A stretch of 64,000 nt of DNA from Lycorma delicatula (GCF_047948215.1 NC_134458.1:136756536-136820535); one strand, 5' to 3'. Numbered from the stretch's first letter, positions 38,408 to 49,940 are shown. The notes: generated by a model from the letters alone, not told the origin. A program made the numbers and translations.

Positions 38408-38689
38408 GAATGTAATATGTGTTTATTACCAATTTAACAAAGTTATTTTACGACAAACATAAAATAGGTGTTCTACTCTAATCTTTTTTCTTTTCCCCCA
38501 GATTTCTCGAAAACTATTAAAAATAGTTATAGGACCTACATTTTTATCCATTTTCAGATCAAATTTCAGATAAAACCGTTAGATTTACCCCTTAATTTGA
38601 ATCCGAAAACTTAAATTCTAGCTTAATTTTACCGACTGCATAGAAATGAAGGCGAAATCTTAAATTCGCTAAAGAAGCGTTTCCAGATC

Positions 38690-39185
38690 TTTGTTTAAAG
38701 AAGAAATTTATTTTCAATTTTTAATCCTGTCTATGTAATTAAATCTCTGTCCTCATTTGCTGGTTTTACTCTTCCTTCTAATTCAATACTCTGAACTTTC
38801 TAGCCTTAATGTTCGCCCCACGGTCCAAATTCTTCTAAAAAGAAGAATTTTGGACAACACAATCCTTTTGTCCTTAAATTCGTCTTAAAATCAATTAACT
38901 TCACGGTTTGTCAATGTATCTAATTTTCAAAGAACTATTTCACAACTGAAAATCCAATTTTATGCTCATCTTTTAATGGACTACCAAAGTAAAAACAGTT
39001 TGCAGTTTCTCTTATACAGTACCCTTTCATCCTACTTTTAATCTCTAATTAACAATTCTCTTTTCTTTACAATCATTATTCATATTTTCTTAAATATTAA
39101 ATTTCTCCCCATCAATCTATGTAACTCATCTTTTTTTACCAATTCTTTGTTTCAAGCAAAAAAACTATCGTCGACGAATTTTATA
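38690..39185 (-). pseudogene. Very degenerate LINE reverse transcriptase fragment
   Basis: On the minus strand a frame near 39150-39180 reads KFVDDSFFA (remnant of F-x-DD). It is followed by KELVKKDELHRLMGRNLIFK, which has the layout of the helix after the catalytic Asp pair in insect LINEs (E-D-L-Q-x-M-L then G-x-x-I-N-x-x-K). Further blocks are too decayed to align confidently. Stops are frequent. It may belong to LINE family 2. Alternatively the motif arose by chance, though the two adjacent matches make that less likely. Confidence 0.35.
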
Positions 39186-39419
39186 ATTTTTTTCTCCAGA
39201 TTTTTAGCCTGTCCAAAAACGTCCCTATTATTTTATTACTAAATAAATATAAAATACAAGCTGAATTCTTTCTGTTTTACTTTTTTACTTTATTTTGTCT
39301 TTTTTACATATTTAGTTTATAAATAATTTTTCCAATAAATAAATAATATCTACCAATTCTTAAAAATTTATTTATTATATAATTTCATATAAATTTACAT
39401 TTTTATAAGTTTAAAAGGT

Positions 39420-39665
39420 TAAAAAAGGTTTAGCCACTGCAATGTGTGTGAAATTCTGAGTCATACCAAATGTCCACAAGGAATTGTTAACCAGATATCT
39501 ATCTCAAAAGTTAACTATTTATCGCGAAACAACAGCTTTAGCTTATCAGGAGATAACTACATCATATCAATATGGTTGCTCATGGCCTTTAACGAAGCTC
39601 TCTTGGACGGGCGTTCCATTGAAATAGCAAAAGATACCTTTTCTCGGGTTGTATAATCGTGAACA
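39420..39665 (+). other. Unassigned coding-like segment
   Basis: A frame open from upstream of 39444 to 39656 gives CNVCEILSHTKCPQGIVNQI and, near the end, FNEALLDGRSIEIAKDTF. The base composition is less A+T rich than the flanks and the codon choice looks protein-like. Two Cys pairs (C-x-x-C, then H-x-x-C) hint at a small metal-binding piece, but no family is recognised. It could be a lone exon (acceptor-like tttag just before 39434) or a transposon fragment. Confidence 0.25.
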
Positions 39666-39752
39666 GCCGATACTTCCAACACCGAACTGAACTAAAGAAA
39701 GAAAATTAATTCATCATGATTAAACAATTTTTAAAGTACCAAGGTCATTTTT

Positions 39753-39788
39753 TCCTCTCTCTCTCTCTCTCTCTCACTCTCTCTCTCT
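39753..39788. repeat. (TC)n microsatellite
   Basis: TC repeats with one cactct interruption. Confidence 0.95.
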
Positions 39789-41334
39789 TTCCCTCCCTTT
39801 TAAAATCAATCTGATAATTAAGTTATTTTTATTAGTTCCAATAGGTTTACTAAAATTAAAAACTATTCTATCTATTAATTTTTAGGCAATGGTAATTTAA
39901 TTATACATCACATATGACTGGATGCAACTTAGTAGAGCTAATTCTTACAAAATACTCTTTTAAGCAACGTATTATTTATTGAAACACCTACTGTAATTGC
40001 TGTTGGAAGAATAAGAATAACAGATTACAAGAAGGAACTCTCCAGATATATATCGCTGTTAACCCTAAGCTATCTTACTTAATCTTATCAAAAAAATTAT
40101 CAAAAAATCATGTATAAATATGTAAATGAAAAATGCTATGAAATTACAAAAAACATATTTAAATGCTAAAAAATTGTTCTATTATATATAGTCTACTTTC
40201 ATCCTGTAAAAATTTTATTTCGGTTGTATCTTGCCTTACTTGACTTTTCTTAGTAATTTTATTATTTTAAAAATAATCGGATATAGTTTAAAAAAAGATT
40301 TACTACTACAAGAAATTTACAGTTTTATAAGTTGCTCACCTTAGACTAAATCTAAAACTAAAACTAAAAATAATTCTAGAACTTATATTTACAACCAGTC
40401 TTTAAGAGAATATTTTTCTATTGATACAAAAATAATCTCAACGTAAAAATCTTAATAAGATCTAATATCTCAGTAAATAAAGAAAAATTAAAATAAAACG
40501 CTATTTCTTTTGTTTCCATAGAAACAGTTATAAAATAAAAGATCGATCATTATATAGAAGTAATTATTTTATGTTTATTTATTTAAAAACACATTTAGGA
40601 AATTAATTAAAAAATTCTATCATCTATAAACATAAGGGAGTATGAGAAAACAGTTCGAAAGTGCATAAGCAATCTGTTGGATTATATTAATTACTAATTT
40701 TATAAATACAAGTATATAGCTTATTATTTATAATTCATTTCTCTTTTAATTTACCATATCTCACTAAAATTATGTCATGCTTTAATAAGTTTTTAAATTA
40801 AAATAAGTTGTGAAATCTTATATTTGAATTCCCTTTCATGATGTAACCACAAATTACATCAAAATGATATTACTTATTAACAAAGGAATAGTTTTAAATA
40901 TAAATTCGGATAACATAAAATTGTATGGGAGAATTTAAAATTATTAGGCTGAAATTACGGTTGTCTTACTTATAACGAAAGTTTTCTTAATAATCCCTCT
41001 AAGATTTTACCACATAAGTTTAGAGGATGAAGCTTTTAAAGAAAAGTCTAATTATTTACATAAAAATTTAGAAAATATTTTTACTTTCCCAGTGAATAGA
41101 GCAACATAGCTACATAGCTACATTAAAGAGGAAAGCATGGTGATCGTGTAAAAAATGGAAAATCGAGTTTTTTCCAATCTTTACGTTTTAGAGTGAAACT
41201 ACTAGAGTGAAATATCTAGATAAAAAACATATTTACGTATGTGTATGTGTTGCACTACTTTTGACCTTATATCTCAGGCTTGAAAAAATCTGAGATTGAA
41301 AACCTGATTTAATTTAGCTCAAATATTTCTATAT
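39789..41334. other. A+T-rich DNA, no gene seen
   Basis: No recognisable coding sequence or repeat structure. Confidence 0.5.
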
Positions 41335-41610
41335 CTGAGCAAGTTACCCAGAAAATCCTCGAGTCTAGTCCAAGTATGAGATATCAACAATACGGATATA
41401 CAAAGAATGCAAAGTTTCTGGTGTGAAGTGCGCTGAGGTACACAAGACTACTACTCTCTGTCCTAGAAAAGATCAAAATACTAAATATTTCTATTCAAAA
41501 TTCGTAAACGGAGTGAGGGATATCGCGAAGAAAACAATTTCGATTTTCTTCATAGCCATGTTACAGAAAACTTTATTAAAGGAAATTTGTTACCTACATT
41601 TCGTGTATAG
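41335..41610 (+). pseudogene. Jockey-like LINE ORF1 (gag-type) zinc-knuckle remnant
   Basis: At about 41375-41475 two frames together give QQYGYTKNAKF followed by GVKCAEVHKTTTLCPRKDQ. This matches the tandem zinc-knuckle layout of Jockey-type ORF1 proteins (C-x-x-Y-G-H-T-x-x-x-C then C-V-K-C-x-x-x-H-x-T-x-x-C), an RNA-binding domain of the element's nucleic-acid chaperone. Several Cys are already mutated. A 63-codon open frame (41423-41614) includes the second knuckle, then loses resemblance. It lies upstream of, and in the same orientation as, the Jockey-like ORF2 at 43570. An R1-like fragment sits between them, so the two are probably parts of one interrupted element. Confidence 0.6.
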
Positions 41611-41630
41611 ATAATCTAATCAGCTGGCTT

Positions 41631-41660
41631 ACTCCTGTAAGGCAGCTGCCTTACAGGAGT
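41631..41660. repeat. Perfect 30-bp palindrome
   Basis: The 15 bases actcctgtaaggcag are followed directly by their exact reverse complement, with no spacer. It sits precisely at the boundary between the gag-type remnant and the R1-like sequence and could extrude as a cruciform. It may be a product of the insertion event. Confidence 0.95.
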
Positions 41661-43480
41661 TGGAATGGCGCATGGAGCAGAGGAAGAAGGTGGAATTGAT
41701 GGCTGGGCAATTCGGCCGGGCTATCAAGACAGGCTGCGATAGGGTTCTACGGCGGCCACGGCGCATGGAGCACAGGAAGAAGGTGGAATTGATGGCTGAT
41801 CAATTCGGCCGGACTATCAAGACAGCCTGCGATAGGGTTGACAGACCCTTATGTAGTGGCCAGTCCACTGATCAAAGAGAATCTGGAGGCGTCATGACCT
41901 CTGCTTCCGGGGACCGTCTGTTAGTCGTAGGCGACGGCCCGGGAGAAAGTGGTGGTCCTCTGACTTCTCCCGTTAAAGCCCATCTGGGCTATGAACGGGG
42001 GAGGCGGCGACCAGAAGCGTCACAAGGCGGGTGTCTTCCCCTACGGAGTTGGGATGGTCCTTTGACTTGAGTGTGTTGCGCGCAAGAGTGAGATCCACGT
42101 GTAGAAGGTACCAGCGTCAGCGTGGCCCTCTGACGGGTATTATCGTGGTTGATGTGCGCGCTGAGGTATGCGTGTCTACCGGCGCGTCCGAAACGAATAC
42201 GTTCATGCCATCAAGGAAGCGAAACTAAGTTTAGGAAAGATTTCGTGTGCGAGTCGCAAAGTCATGTTACCGGACAAAGCCATTAAACGTGCTGTCCAGT
42301 GTTCGGTGCGAGTTTGATGGTCGGGGTGGTGGCGACATACCAGGCGTTCCTGGATACTCTGTTACCAGATGCTTCGAAGGGTGAAGCAGAAGTGAACGTT
42401 AGGGTGGGGGTTATGGCCTATTTATTTACGGCATCCACAGCCCGTAGGGCTGTGTAAATAAAGACCGAGTTGTTTCTCGAATAGCACTGAGAAAGACACC
42501 GGGTATTGACCAACTTGACTCGGACATTTTTTACCATCTTTTGTCTATCATAATAAGAGAGCCGCTTGCAGATTCATATGAAACCTGCTTGTAGATTCGG
42601 GCTGCCTTAACTGGGGTTGCTTTCCGACTTGTTGGAAGGTGAATTTGGTGAGAATGCTCTTAAAATCATAAAAGGATCCGGCTGAGGTCGGCAGTTATCG
42701 GCCCATCAGCCTCTTGCCGGTAACCGGCAAGTTGCTTGAAAGATTGGTTGTGGAACGGCTCTGGGAAAGCATCGATATGAACTGTTTTTTAAGTCGAAGC
42801 CAATATTGCTTCATGAAAGGGGTTGGCACAGAGGATTGCATCTTAAATGCTCTTGCGAGGTGGAAAACGCCGACTATAAATATGTTTTGGTAATTTTTAT
42901 AGACATAGAGGCAGCATTTCCTTCCTTGTGTTAGAGACCTGTCCTCTACGCGTTGGAACGTCTCTAATTGTACCACTCTATTTAGAGATGCGCACCTGGC
43001 TGTGGAAAAGTCTGTCACTAGGGTGAAGCCCGCTAGGTTCCGTTCTCGGTCCCCTGCTGCGGAACCTGGTATTTAATACCATTGATTTCTGGGATTGAAA
43101 TTTCCAGAAGGGGTCCAGAAGGGGGGACGATGTATATTCTTCTCAAGGGTGCAGACAAATTATCAAAATTATCGTACAGTTGTAACCCACATATTAAATA
43201 TAAGGACTGTGTAATCAACTGAGTTAAGAGTTCATAAGTACCCAGTGTTTGGTTTGATGAAAGTTGCTATCAACTAAGGCAAGTAGCGGCGGATGCCGTC
43301 TCTGTGATGAACTAACGTAAGAGGATTGCTGGGAAGGATTACGGGCCGTCGGGCTGTCATTTGTACATGGTATACCGAGATGTCTTTGAAAGTATGGCCT
43401 CTTATGGTGGCGGCGGAGAAAATCTTAGATCTTATGGTGCAGTTGTGGGACGGAATGCCTATGATCCCAAGGGATCAAAT
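41661..43480 (+). pseudogene. R1-like non-LTR retrotransposon, partial ORF2
   Basis: G+C-richer than its surroundings. After a gag- or linker-like part with a 93-base tandem repeat, the frames follow R1-type ORF2. LSVLRARVRSTCRRYQRQRG (near 42072-42130) is the endonuclease-RT linker. GCFPTCWKVNLVRMLLKS (about 42615-42670) and SYRPISLLPV (from 42693) are RT block 1-2. QYCFMKGVGTEDCILNAL comes next, then VIFIDIEAAFPS (42890-42925), palm motif A with its catalytic Asp. Beyond it SVLGPLL-like and RQVAADAVSVMN, IAGKDYG, MVYRDVFESMASY remnants match the C-terminal region. Frameshifts and stops occur throughout, the endonuclease is missing and the F-x-DD motif is not readable. The family inserts by target-primed reverse transcription. 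It is embedded between two parts of a Jockey-like element in the same orientation. Confidence 0.75.
41667..41845 (+). repeat. 93-bp in-frame tandem duplication
   Basis: Two units (starting 41667 and 41760) share gcgcatggagca, aggtggaattgatggctg and caagacag.ctgcgatagggtt with few differences. The period of 93 keeps the frame, so the peptide block RKKVELMA.QFGR.IKT occurs twice, 31 residues apart. Confidence 0.92.
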
Positions 43481-43569
43481 ATAGAATATATATAGATCTC
43501 AAATATAGAATTTTTTATACAACAAATTAGCTGCTTGATAGGCTTACTCAGCAAGCTAATAAAACATTT

Positions 43570-46130
43570 TTTTTAACGGGCAGATGTATTAGAATAGCTA
43601 CCTGGAACATTAATAGTCTTGCTGCCTGCAGACAAGAATTAGAGACGATTTATCTCCACAGAATCGTTAAGATATTATCCTCCCTGCGAAACGCACTTCA
43701 GCGATCAGAATTATGTTCATTTTAAGGGCTATTCAATATATATGACTAACCATCCGAACCGCAGGGAGGACGGGGGCACTACGCTGCTTGCAAAGAATAC
43801 GGACACCATCACATATGGAATTGTGAAATAATTGAAATAGTTTCAATTGCGACCTAATTGAAATTTTTGACTGGCTCGGGTCTCTCAAACTATCGGCGGT
43901 CTACTGTCCTCCTAGGCATATGAACTTAAGTGAATTATTCATTGAATTTTTTGAATCACTGGGTCTGCATTTCATAGCGGATGGGGACTGAAATGCTAAA
44001 CATATTCATTAAGGATCACGACTTAACAACCCGAAATAGAGCTTTAAGGGGTTGCATTATGGATATGCAGAAAATATGAATTTGGTATTAGAACTCACAT
44101 ATTGGTCATCTGATCTGAATAAGGTACAGGTCCTACTAGACTTTTATGTAACTTCTGGTGTATCATCTGCATACATTTCTGTGAGTTTGCTACGACACAA
44201 CATTAGAGCAGTAGCCGGTCGTACACACTATAAGCGCGGGGTGGTATTTTGCAAGAAGAAACCCCTAATTTTACACAATAACAAACTGAGTGAAAGTTTT
44301 GCAGGAGCTGGATCGGCTGGAAATATTCGGCTGATATAAAGTATGCGACCAAACACCTAACCACGATATTGCGGGAGACAGCCTGGCGCTCAACGCCTGA
44401 AGAAAAGCATGACAGGCAAGGGGAAGCGGACTATCCACAGGAGGATCTGGATCTCATTCCAATGAAGAGGCATCTCGAGAGAAAATTAGCAGGGTTAAGA
44501 CCAGAAGATAGGACGTCTTTAACAAAGGTGCTTGAAACTGGTGTTAAAGTCTTTCAAAGAGAACACATTTAAAAATTACTTCAGTAATATTTCACCATGG
44601 AAGGCCACGAGGAAATTTCAACGAGTTATCTCAATTCCCTCCAAGGCATCATTAATAAATCATCAATAATAATTAAAAACCAACAATCATATTCCTTAAG
44701 AAATCAGATTGATCAACAGCTAGAAGTGCAGTGAGAAGGCCAGCCTATTCGCTAGTCACATGCGGTCAGCTTTTCTACCACTTAACATCCATTGCACCAG
44801 TGAAGAGGATATTATGAACTTTTCCGAGAGCCCAACTCTGATGAGTCTTCCGATTAAGCCCTTCTCATCTTGGGAGATGCTACAGGTGATTAAGAAGGAG
44901 TGAAACTTACGAAAAGTGCCTGACTGACTTGAACAGATGTACAGGATCATTCGTGTTGTCACCAAATGCTCAGAGGAGAAAAAGCTTTGTTCTGCCTTTC
45001 GAGATGTCCATCAAGCGATCGATAAGTCTACTATACAAACTAAAAACGAGTTGCACAGTTTCTTAGATGATCGTTTTTCATTAAATCTAAGTAGGTGTTA
45101 ACTGATTTCATTGATAGTACAAATGTTTCCGCTGGGCTCAGTTTGGGGTCTATCCTTTACTTCGTCTTACTGCGGACATTCTTATTACGATACGACAGTT
45201 GCATCGTTTCCCGATGACGCGGCAATCATGGCCGTCGATGATGATCCTACTTATGTCTGAGCTAGCTTGCAGATAGAATTATACCTTGTTGACGAAATGT
45301 TGAAGAAATGGAAAATACAAGTCAATCAAACGAGTCGACCCATATGGCTTTCTCAGTGAGAAAGGTGACTGCCAAGAATCTATTTAGATAGGGGTTATAT
45401 CCCACGAGCTGAGAGTATACAGTGTCTAGATCGTCGTCCAACATGGAAGGTTCATATTAAAGAAAAAAGGAACCGGTAGATATCAAATTTAAGGAACTGT
45501 ACTGGTTAATAGTCAGGAGATCGGAATTATTTGTATCTGAAAAGTTATTGAAGCGATTATAAAACTGATTTTGAAATATGGAATCCAATTTTTGGGCACG
45601 GCAAATATCAGCAATATAGAGACAATTCAGCGCTTCCAGAATTAATTTGCGAGATTCATAACGTAGTCGCCATGATTCGCTCGGAATGCCGAAATCCATG
45701 AATATTTACAGTTTCCGTATGTTCGAGAAGTCAATCGACTGGCAATTAAGAACAAAATAAAGCTTAATGACCATATGAACCATCTAGCTGTTAACTTCTT
45801 GGACAATTGTAAAGATTTTGGACGTTTAAAACGACTACATATATTAGACATAGGAACCTGATAGTGGTAATCAGGAAGAGGCTGCTATTCTTGTGTTGCA
45901 TCATTTAAGTATTTACGCTAATATTAGTAATTATTTATTGTTTGGTGTCATTTGTTCTTATGTTATTTTTTCTTTTACCTTGTGCTTTTTTCGTTTTACT
46001 GGACTTTTTATGATTCTAGTACCTAACTGTCTTGACTTTATTATTGCTATCTTTGATTTACTATTGATGTTTTTAGAAGTTGTTTCAAGGAAACGTCTTT
46101 ACAGTTGCTTATTGTGATAAAATTTACTTA
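43570..46130 (+). pseudogene. Jockey-like non-LTR retrotransposon ORF2 and 3' UTR
   Basis: Starts with CIRIATWNINSLAACRQELE (43585 onward), the N-terminal motif of the apurinic-type endonuclease. HFKGYSIYMTNHPNRREDGG follows, then a HFIADGD-like block and the RNRALRG segment. The linker includes a long clean frame (44369-44572). Reverse transcriptase remnants follow: FRDVHQAIDKS (about 45000), a PLGSV remnant of the P-Q-G-S block, and VASFPDDAAIMAVDDDPTY at 45198-45254, where the catalytic Asp pair survives but the F-A-D-D Ala is Pro. The post-RT region carries RIQ and NAEIHEYLQFPY-like blocks to about 45860, then a 3' UTR to 46130. Stops and frameshifts are numerous, so it is inactive. The 3' 640 bases are repeated at 56042-56660, which fixes the family and the 3' end. 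Confidence 0.8.
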
Positions 46131-46132
46131 TC

Positions 46133-46179
46133 GTTTCTACACGGTAGAAACTTATCGTTTCTACCGTAAAGGTAGAAAC
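46133..46179 (+). repeat. Two tandem stem-loops at the LINE 3' end
   Basis: gtttctac-acg-gtagaaac (46133-46151), then gtttctacc-gtaaa-ggtagaaac (46157-46179). Both stems are perfect. They directly follow the end of the sequence shared by the two Jockey-like copies. Confidence 0.85.
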
Positions 46180-47220
46180 TGTGATTTTTGTAACTGTGAT
46201 TTGAGGCAAAAAAATATTTATCCCTACCTCTAAAAAATATATCCCGCTTTTGTATTTTTAGCTCTAACTCAAAATTTTTATTGTTAAAACTTTACTTTGT
46301 ATTTTTTCTTTATCACTTTGAGGACTTTTAAAATTAAAGTAGCTTTGGAACCTATATTATATTCCGGACCCAAAATGAGACGCAATTTTTTTTCATTATT
46401 TTCATAAAAGTTATACTTTATTTATGCAATATCATTAAACAATTCTCTCTTGTATTTTGGTAGTCATGCAACATTTTGCCAGCTTTTTTATTTTTCTTCT
46501 TCATTGGAATTTATTAAAACGTAACCGTTGTACAGCGTGATACTCTTATATTCAAATTATTTTTGTGAATAATCCAAAAAATTAATAATAAAAGTTACAA
46601 ATAAATAATAATATTTATTCCTGAATTCAAAGTATAGCACTTACTCATTGCATAATCTGCTATGAGATGGTAGACTTTTAATCTATTCCGTTCGATTTTT
46701 AACCTAAATTACAAAACTAAATATGTAACTTAGTCGTGCAGTCAAAATACACGGTTTACTGAATAAATAATAATCTTTCTTTACCGAAAGCTGAAAAAGA
46801 GTTTATTTTTTAAACAGCGCTCACACTAAAACAGAGTACCATAAAAACCAAAATTACACAATAGATAAAATTTTGTTTTCAAATATAATTAAATAAACGA
46901 AGTTTTTTCAATTCACTACTTGAAAAAAAAACTGAAAGAAATTTTTTGAACTGGTAATTCTAAGCGAATTTCTTTAAATAAATTGCGTATTACAAACAAT
47001 AATACAGAATAGAACAAATTTTATTGTACCATAAAACTTAATTTTTTTTTATATAGTAGTTACTACGTTGTAGTTTTCAAGGACAAAATTTCTCTTGGAT
47101 GACAAATACTACACACAGATGATTATAAAAGTTAATTTTAGTTAATTACTAGTCAAATGTATTACTTTTATCAAGTAGTTTATTCAACTTATTTACTGTG
47201 CAGACCCTTGCTGGAATATA
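46180..47220. other. A+T-rich DNA, no gene seen
   Basis: No recognisable feature. Confidence 0.5.
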
Positions 47221-48250
47221 AAGAAGAATTAAATGATCAGTCAGCTAGTCGTGCAGAAGATGAGAGAAAGGGAGAAAGAGAATCAGAATTTAAGTTTGAA
47301 AGAGAGAGATAGATGACGAGAGTCAGGGTAGGATTAATGTTAAGGTAAGGATGCGCAAATAGGCAGGTAGGTAGACGAGGAAAACAGAGCGGATCGGATA
47401 GACAGGGGGGTGGAGTGATCTGTTAGATGTAAGGGTAGGTGATATTACCTTGTGTAGCGGGTAGGAAAAGAGGGTACGTTGGCGTGAGGGTGATAGGTGA
47501 GCGGGAAGGGAGAGGGGTATATATTGGTAGGATGTGATTGTATATTCCTTGGGGCGGAGTGACATGATTGTACTAAATAACTGGCTAATCTAAACTACCA
47601 TTACACGGTACTGAGTTATAATGTCTAACCTAGTCGGTAAGGGGGCAGGGAGGGGTTTTGGTACTACAGGGTCGTGCTCTATCTATACTCTTATCACAAA
47701 GCTGTTGTTCATGTGCACCTATGTGACATCGCTGCTTACTCCGCATCCTCTGTAGCTCTCTGCAACGGCACTCTACTGCCGGTCTCTTGTTTAAACATCA
47801 TCTACTCAAATTATTAAGCTCTGGCCCGGATAAAAATAATGAGTTCAATAAAAACTGATGTACATTGTAAATTCAGTCGGTTATGTGACACGCCTGATGA
47901 TTTTTTTATCTGGCGTGCGCTCACTCATTCACTACTAACACCGATACGCTAAAAAACGTGTACACACAGTCGCGCACAAATATAAAAACACAAAGTTGGC
48001 TCCACTTTATAGGTACCGGTGGGTGGATGAGTGGCTTTTTAAAAACTGGGGACACCCTGCTCTTTCTGTACAGTCTACCACCCGCCCTATAAAACCCCCC
48101 CGACTACTATTTCAGAGTTTTAATATGCCCCATCATACACTGTAGACCGCTTACTACAATTCACTCCTGTATAAACCCTTTCCATTCTCGCACACTCTCT
48201 CATTCTATGTTGATGCAATTAAAACAGATACACAAATTGCATGCACCGTT
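47221..48250. other. Non-repetitive G-rich island with CpGs
   Basis: Composition changes sharply here. The plus strand is purine and G rich at 47260-47560 (runs such as aggggggtgg, gggaagggagagggg) and again near 47640 (gggggcagggagggg), then more balanced to 48200. No transposon similarity or credible protein frame was found; the 80-codon minus-strand frame at 47323-47565 is low complexity. A host promoter or regulatory region is a reasonable guess. The run of G tracts at 47488-47517 could form a G-quadruplex with one long loop. Confidence 0.35.
48088..48120 (+). promoter_or_regulatory. Candidate TATA-type core promoter
   Basis: tataaaa at 48088-48094 lies between C-rich blocks (cacccgccc upstream, ccccccc downstream). 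An initiator-like ttcag lies at 48111-48115, with its A 26 bases from the first T of the box. This is slightly shorter than the usual arthropod spacing of about 30. No downstream coding frame was found. Confidence 0.3.
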
Positions 48251-48356
48251 AATATTCGTTGCTCTGCATTTGTAAACAAGATATACATATATATTCGCAG
48301 GCTACGTATGTGTACATATATACATACGTAGGCTTTTATAGTGTTTGTATTTGTAA

Positions 48357-48357
<1 letters not shown>

Positions 48358-48397
<40 letters not shown>
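48358..48397. repeat. (TA)n microsatellite
   Basis: About 40 bases of AT repeats. Just upstream, ctacgtatgt (48302) and acatacgtag (48322) form a 10-bp inverted repeat. Confidence 0.97.
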
Positions 48398-48402
<5 letters not shown>

Positions 48403-48529
48403 CATTATAGTATTCTTCTCAGGAAGTTAATTAACAGTTTTGAAAATATCTTTTAAAATTACACTCCTTTTAATAACTAATTACTGCACAACAGTTATCA
48501 GTCGGTCCTTAACTATTCTTCAGAAGTAA

Positions 48530-49940
48530 ACAACGATAAGATAATAATTTTTACTGAAGCAAATTTCTGTGCTACAGAAATCATAGTTTTTATTAAATTT
48601 GTTTGTCTTTCCAAAATGTTTTCTGCATAAAAAAGCGAGATAATTTTATCATACTAATAGTTAACATCATTAGAAAAATAAAGTAAAAACTATAGATAAA
48701 AGAAATAATATATTTAATTTTTATGCATGAATTGATTCTAATTATTTTTAATATGATTGTATTATTTTTGTATAAATATTATAGTATTATCTACAACATA
48801 TAATTATGTACATTACAATTTTTTTTTTTTTTTTCCACTGAAAGATATATGGAAAATTAGTTGAACGGTAAACTTAAAAATATCGATCAATAATTCTAGT
48901 TTTAAACTGATAAAATCATACATATGAACTCGTAATTATAATCCTATTAACTAACGAAAAATACATTTAATAAATATAAAGCAATTAGATGTATTGGAAA
49001 TCCACATCAAATATCTATCTTTATATAATTTTTTCTTAGATAAAAAATTTGATGCGAACACCTTGTGACTTCCTTGTACGCCTATTAAATTACATGTACA
49101 CATTTTTTGTTTTTTTTTTTTTAATGAAAAGTACATAAAAATTTATTTCATTGATAACTTCTGATATTTTTTCATATTTTTTTTTTTTTATTATTATTAC
49201 TGAGTTATTATTTACCGAAATTTTTTTTTACAATCAGAGGTTAATTAATAATAAATCAATATCAATGTATTTAAAATTAAAAAAAAGGAGATGAACCTTA
49301 CCTTACCTTACCTTACCTTATACGAAATAAAGGAAGTATTGTGATCGTGAACAATTTCGGTTTTCAGATTTCAACGGAAATATCCATTTTGACCACCTCT
49401 GAATCCATTTTGACTAGTTTCGGCGTGACGTCTGTACATAACGTATGTATCTCGCGTAACTCAAAAACTATTAGCAGTAGGATTTTGAAATTTTGGATTT
49501 AGGACTGTTGTAGCACCTAGTTGTGCACCTCCCCTTTCGATTGCAATCGACTGCACCAAAATTGTATAAAAAAAAAAAAAAAAGGCTAAAATCCCCAAAA
49601 AATTGAATTTTTTACTTTTTCTTAACTGCTGTAATCCTTGACAGCTTCTCAACGATATATCATAAGTGGTACCAGAGTTATAAACAAATAAAAAAAATTT
49701 AATTAATGGAACATTTAGATCTTACAGAGGGAGGGGCACATCGATTCGAATCAGATTTCATCTCTTTTTTTTTTACTTTTTTATTTTAATTTAAATATAT
49801 TGATTTATTAATTATTAACCTCTGATTGTAAATTAATGAAATAAAATTTTATGTCCTTTTCATTTAAAAACACAACGTGTGTATGTAATTTAACAGGCGT
49901 AAAAGGAAGTCATATGTGCTCCACGTGAGATTTTTTTATA
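48530..49940. mobile_element. Long-inverted-arm repeat, copy 2 (longer core)
   Basis: Colinear with 14376-15592 from aacgataagataat onward. The inverted arms lie at about 49040-49294 and 49754-49940. The core of about 459 bases is roughly twice that of copy 1. It contains a segment absent there (about 49455-49720) that includes ttaggactgttgtagcacct and gatatatcataagtggtacc. At 49294-49322 the pentamer ccttac repeats in tandem. A 16-base A-run lies at about 49566. The small frames here are not genes. It is probably a foldback or MITE-like element; copy 1 appears to be a deletion derivative. Confidence 0.75.

Noticed and set aside
42695..43218. Minus-strand frames within the R1-like region
   Set aside because: The plus strand carries clear reverse transcriptase motifs over the same bases; the minus frames are shadows.
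48205..48456. Frames rich in Ile-Tyr repeats
   Set aside because: They are translations of a (TA)n microsatellite.
49294..49322. Tandem ccttac pentamers as interstitial telomere repeat
   Set aside because: The insect telomere repeat is TTAGG (complement CCTAA). CCTTA is not a rotation of either, so this is an ordinary short tandem repeat.
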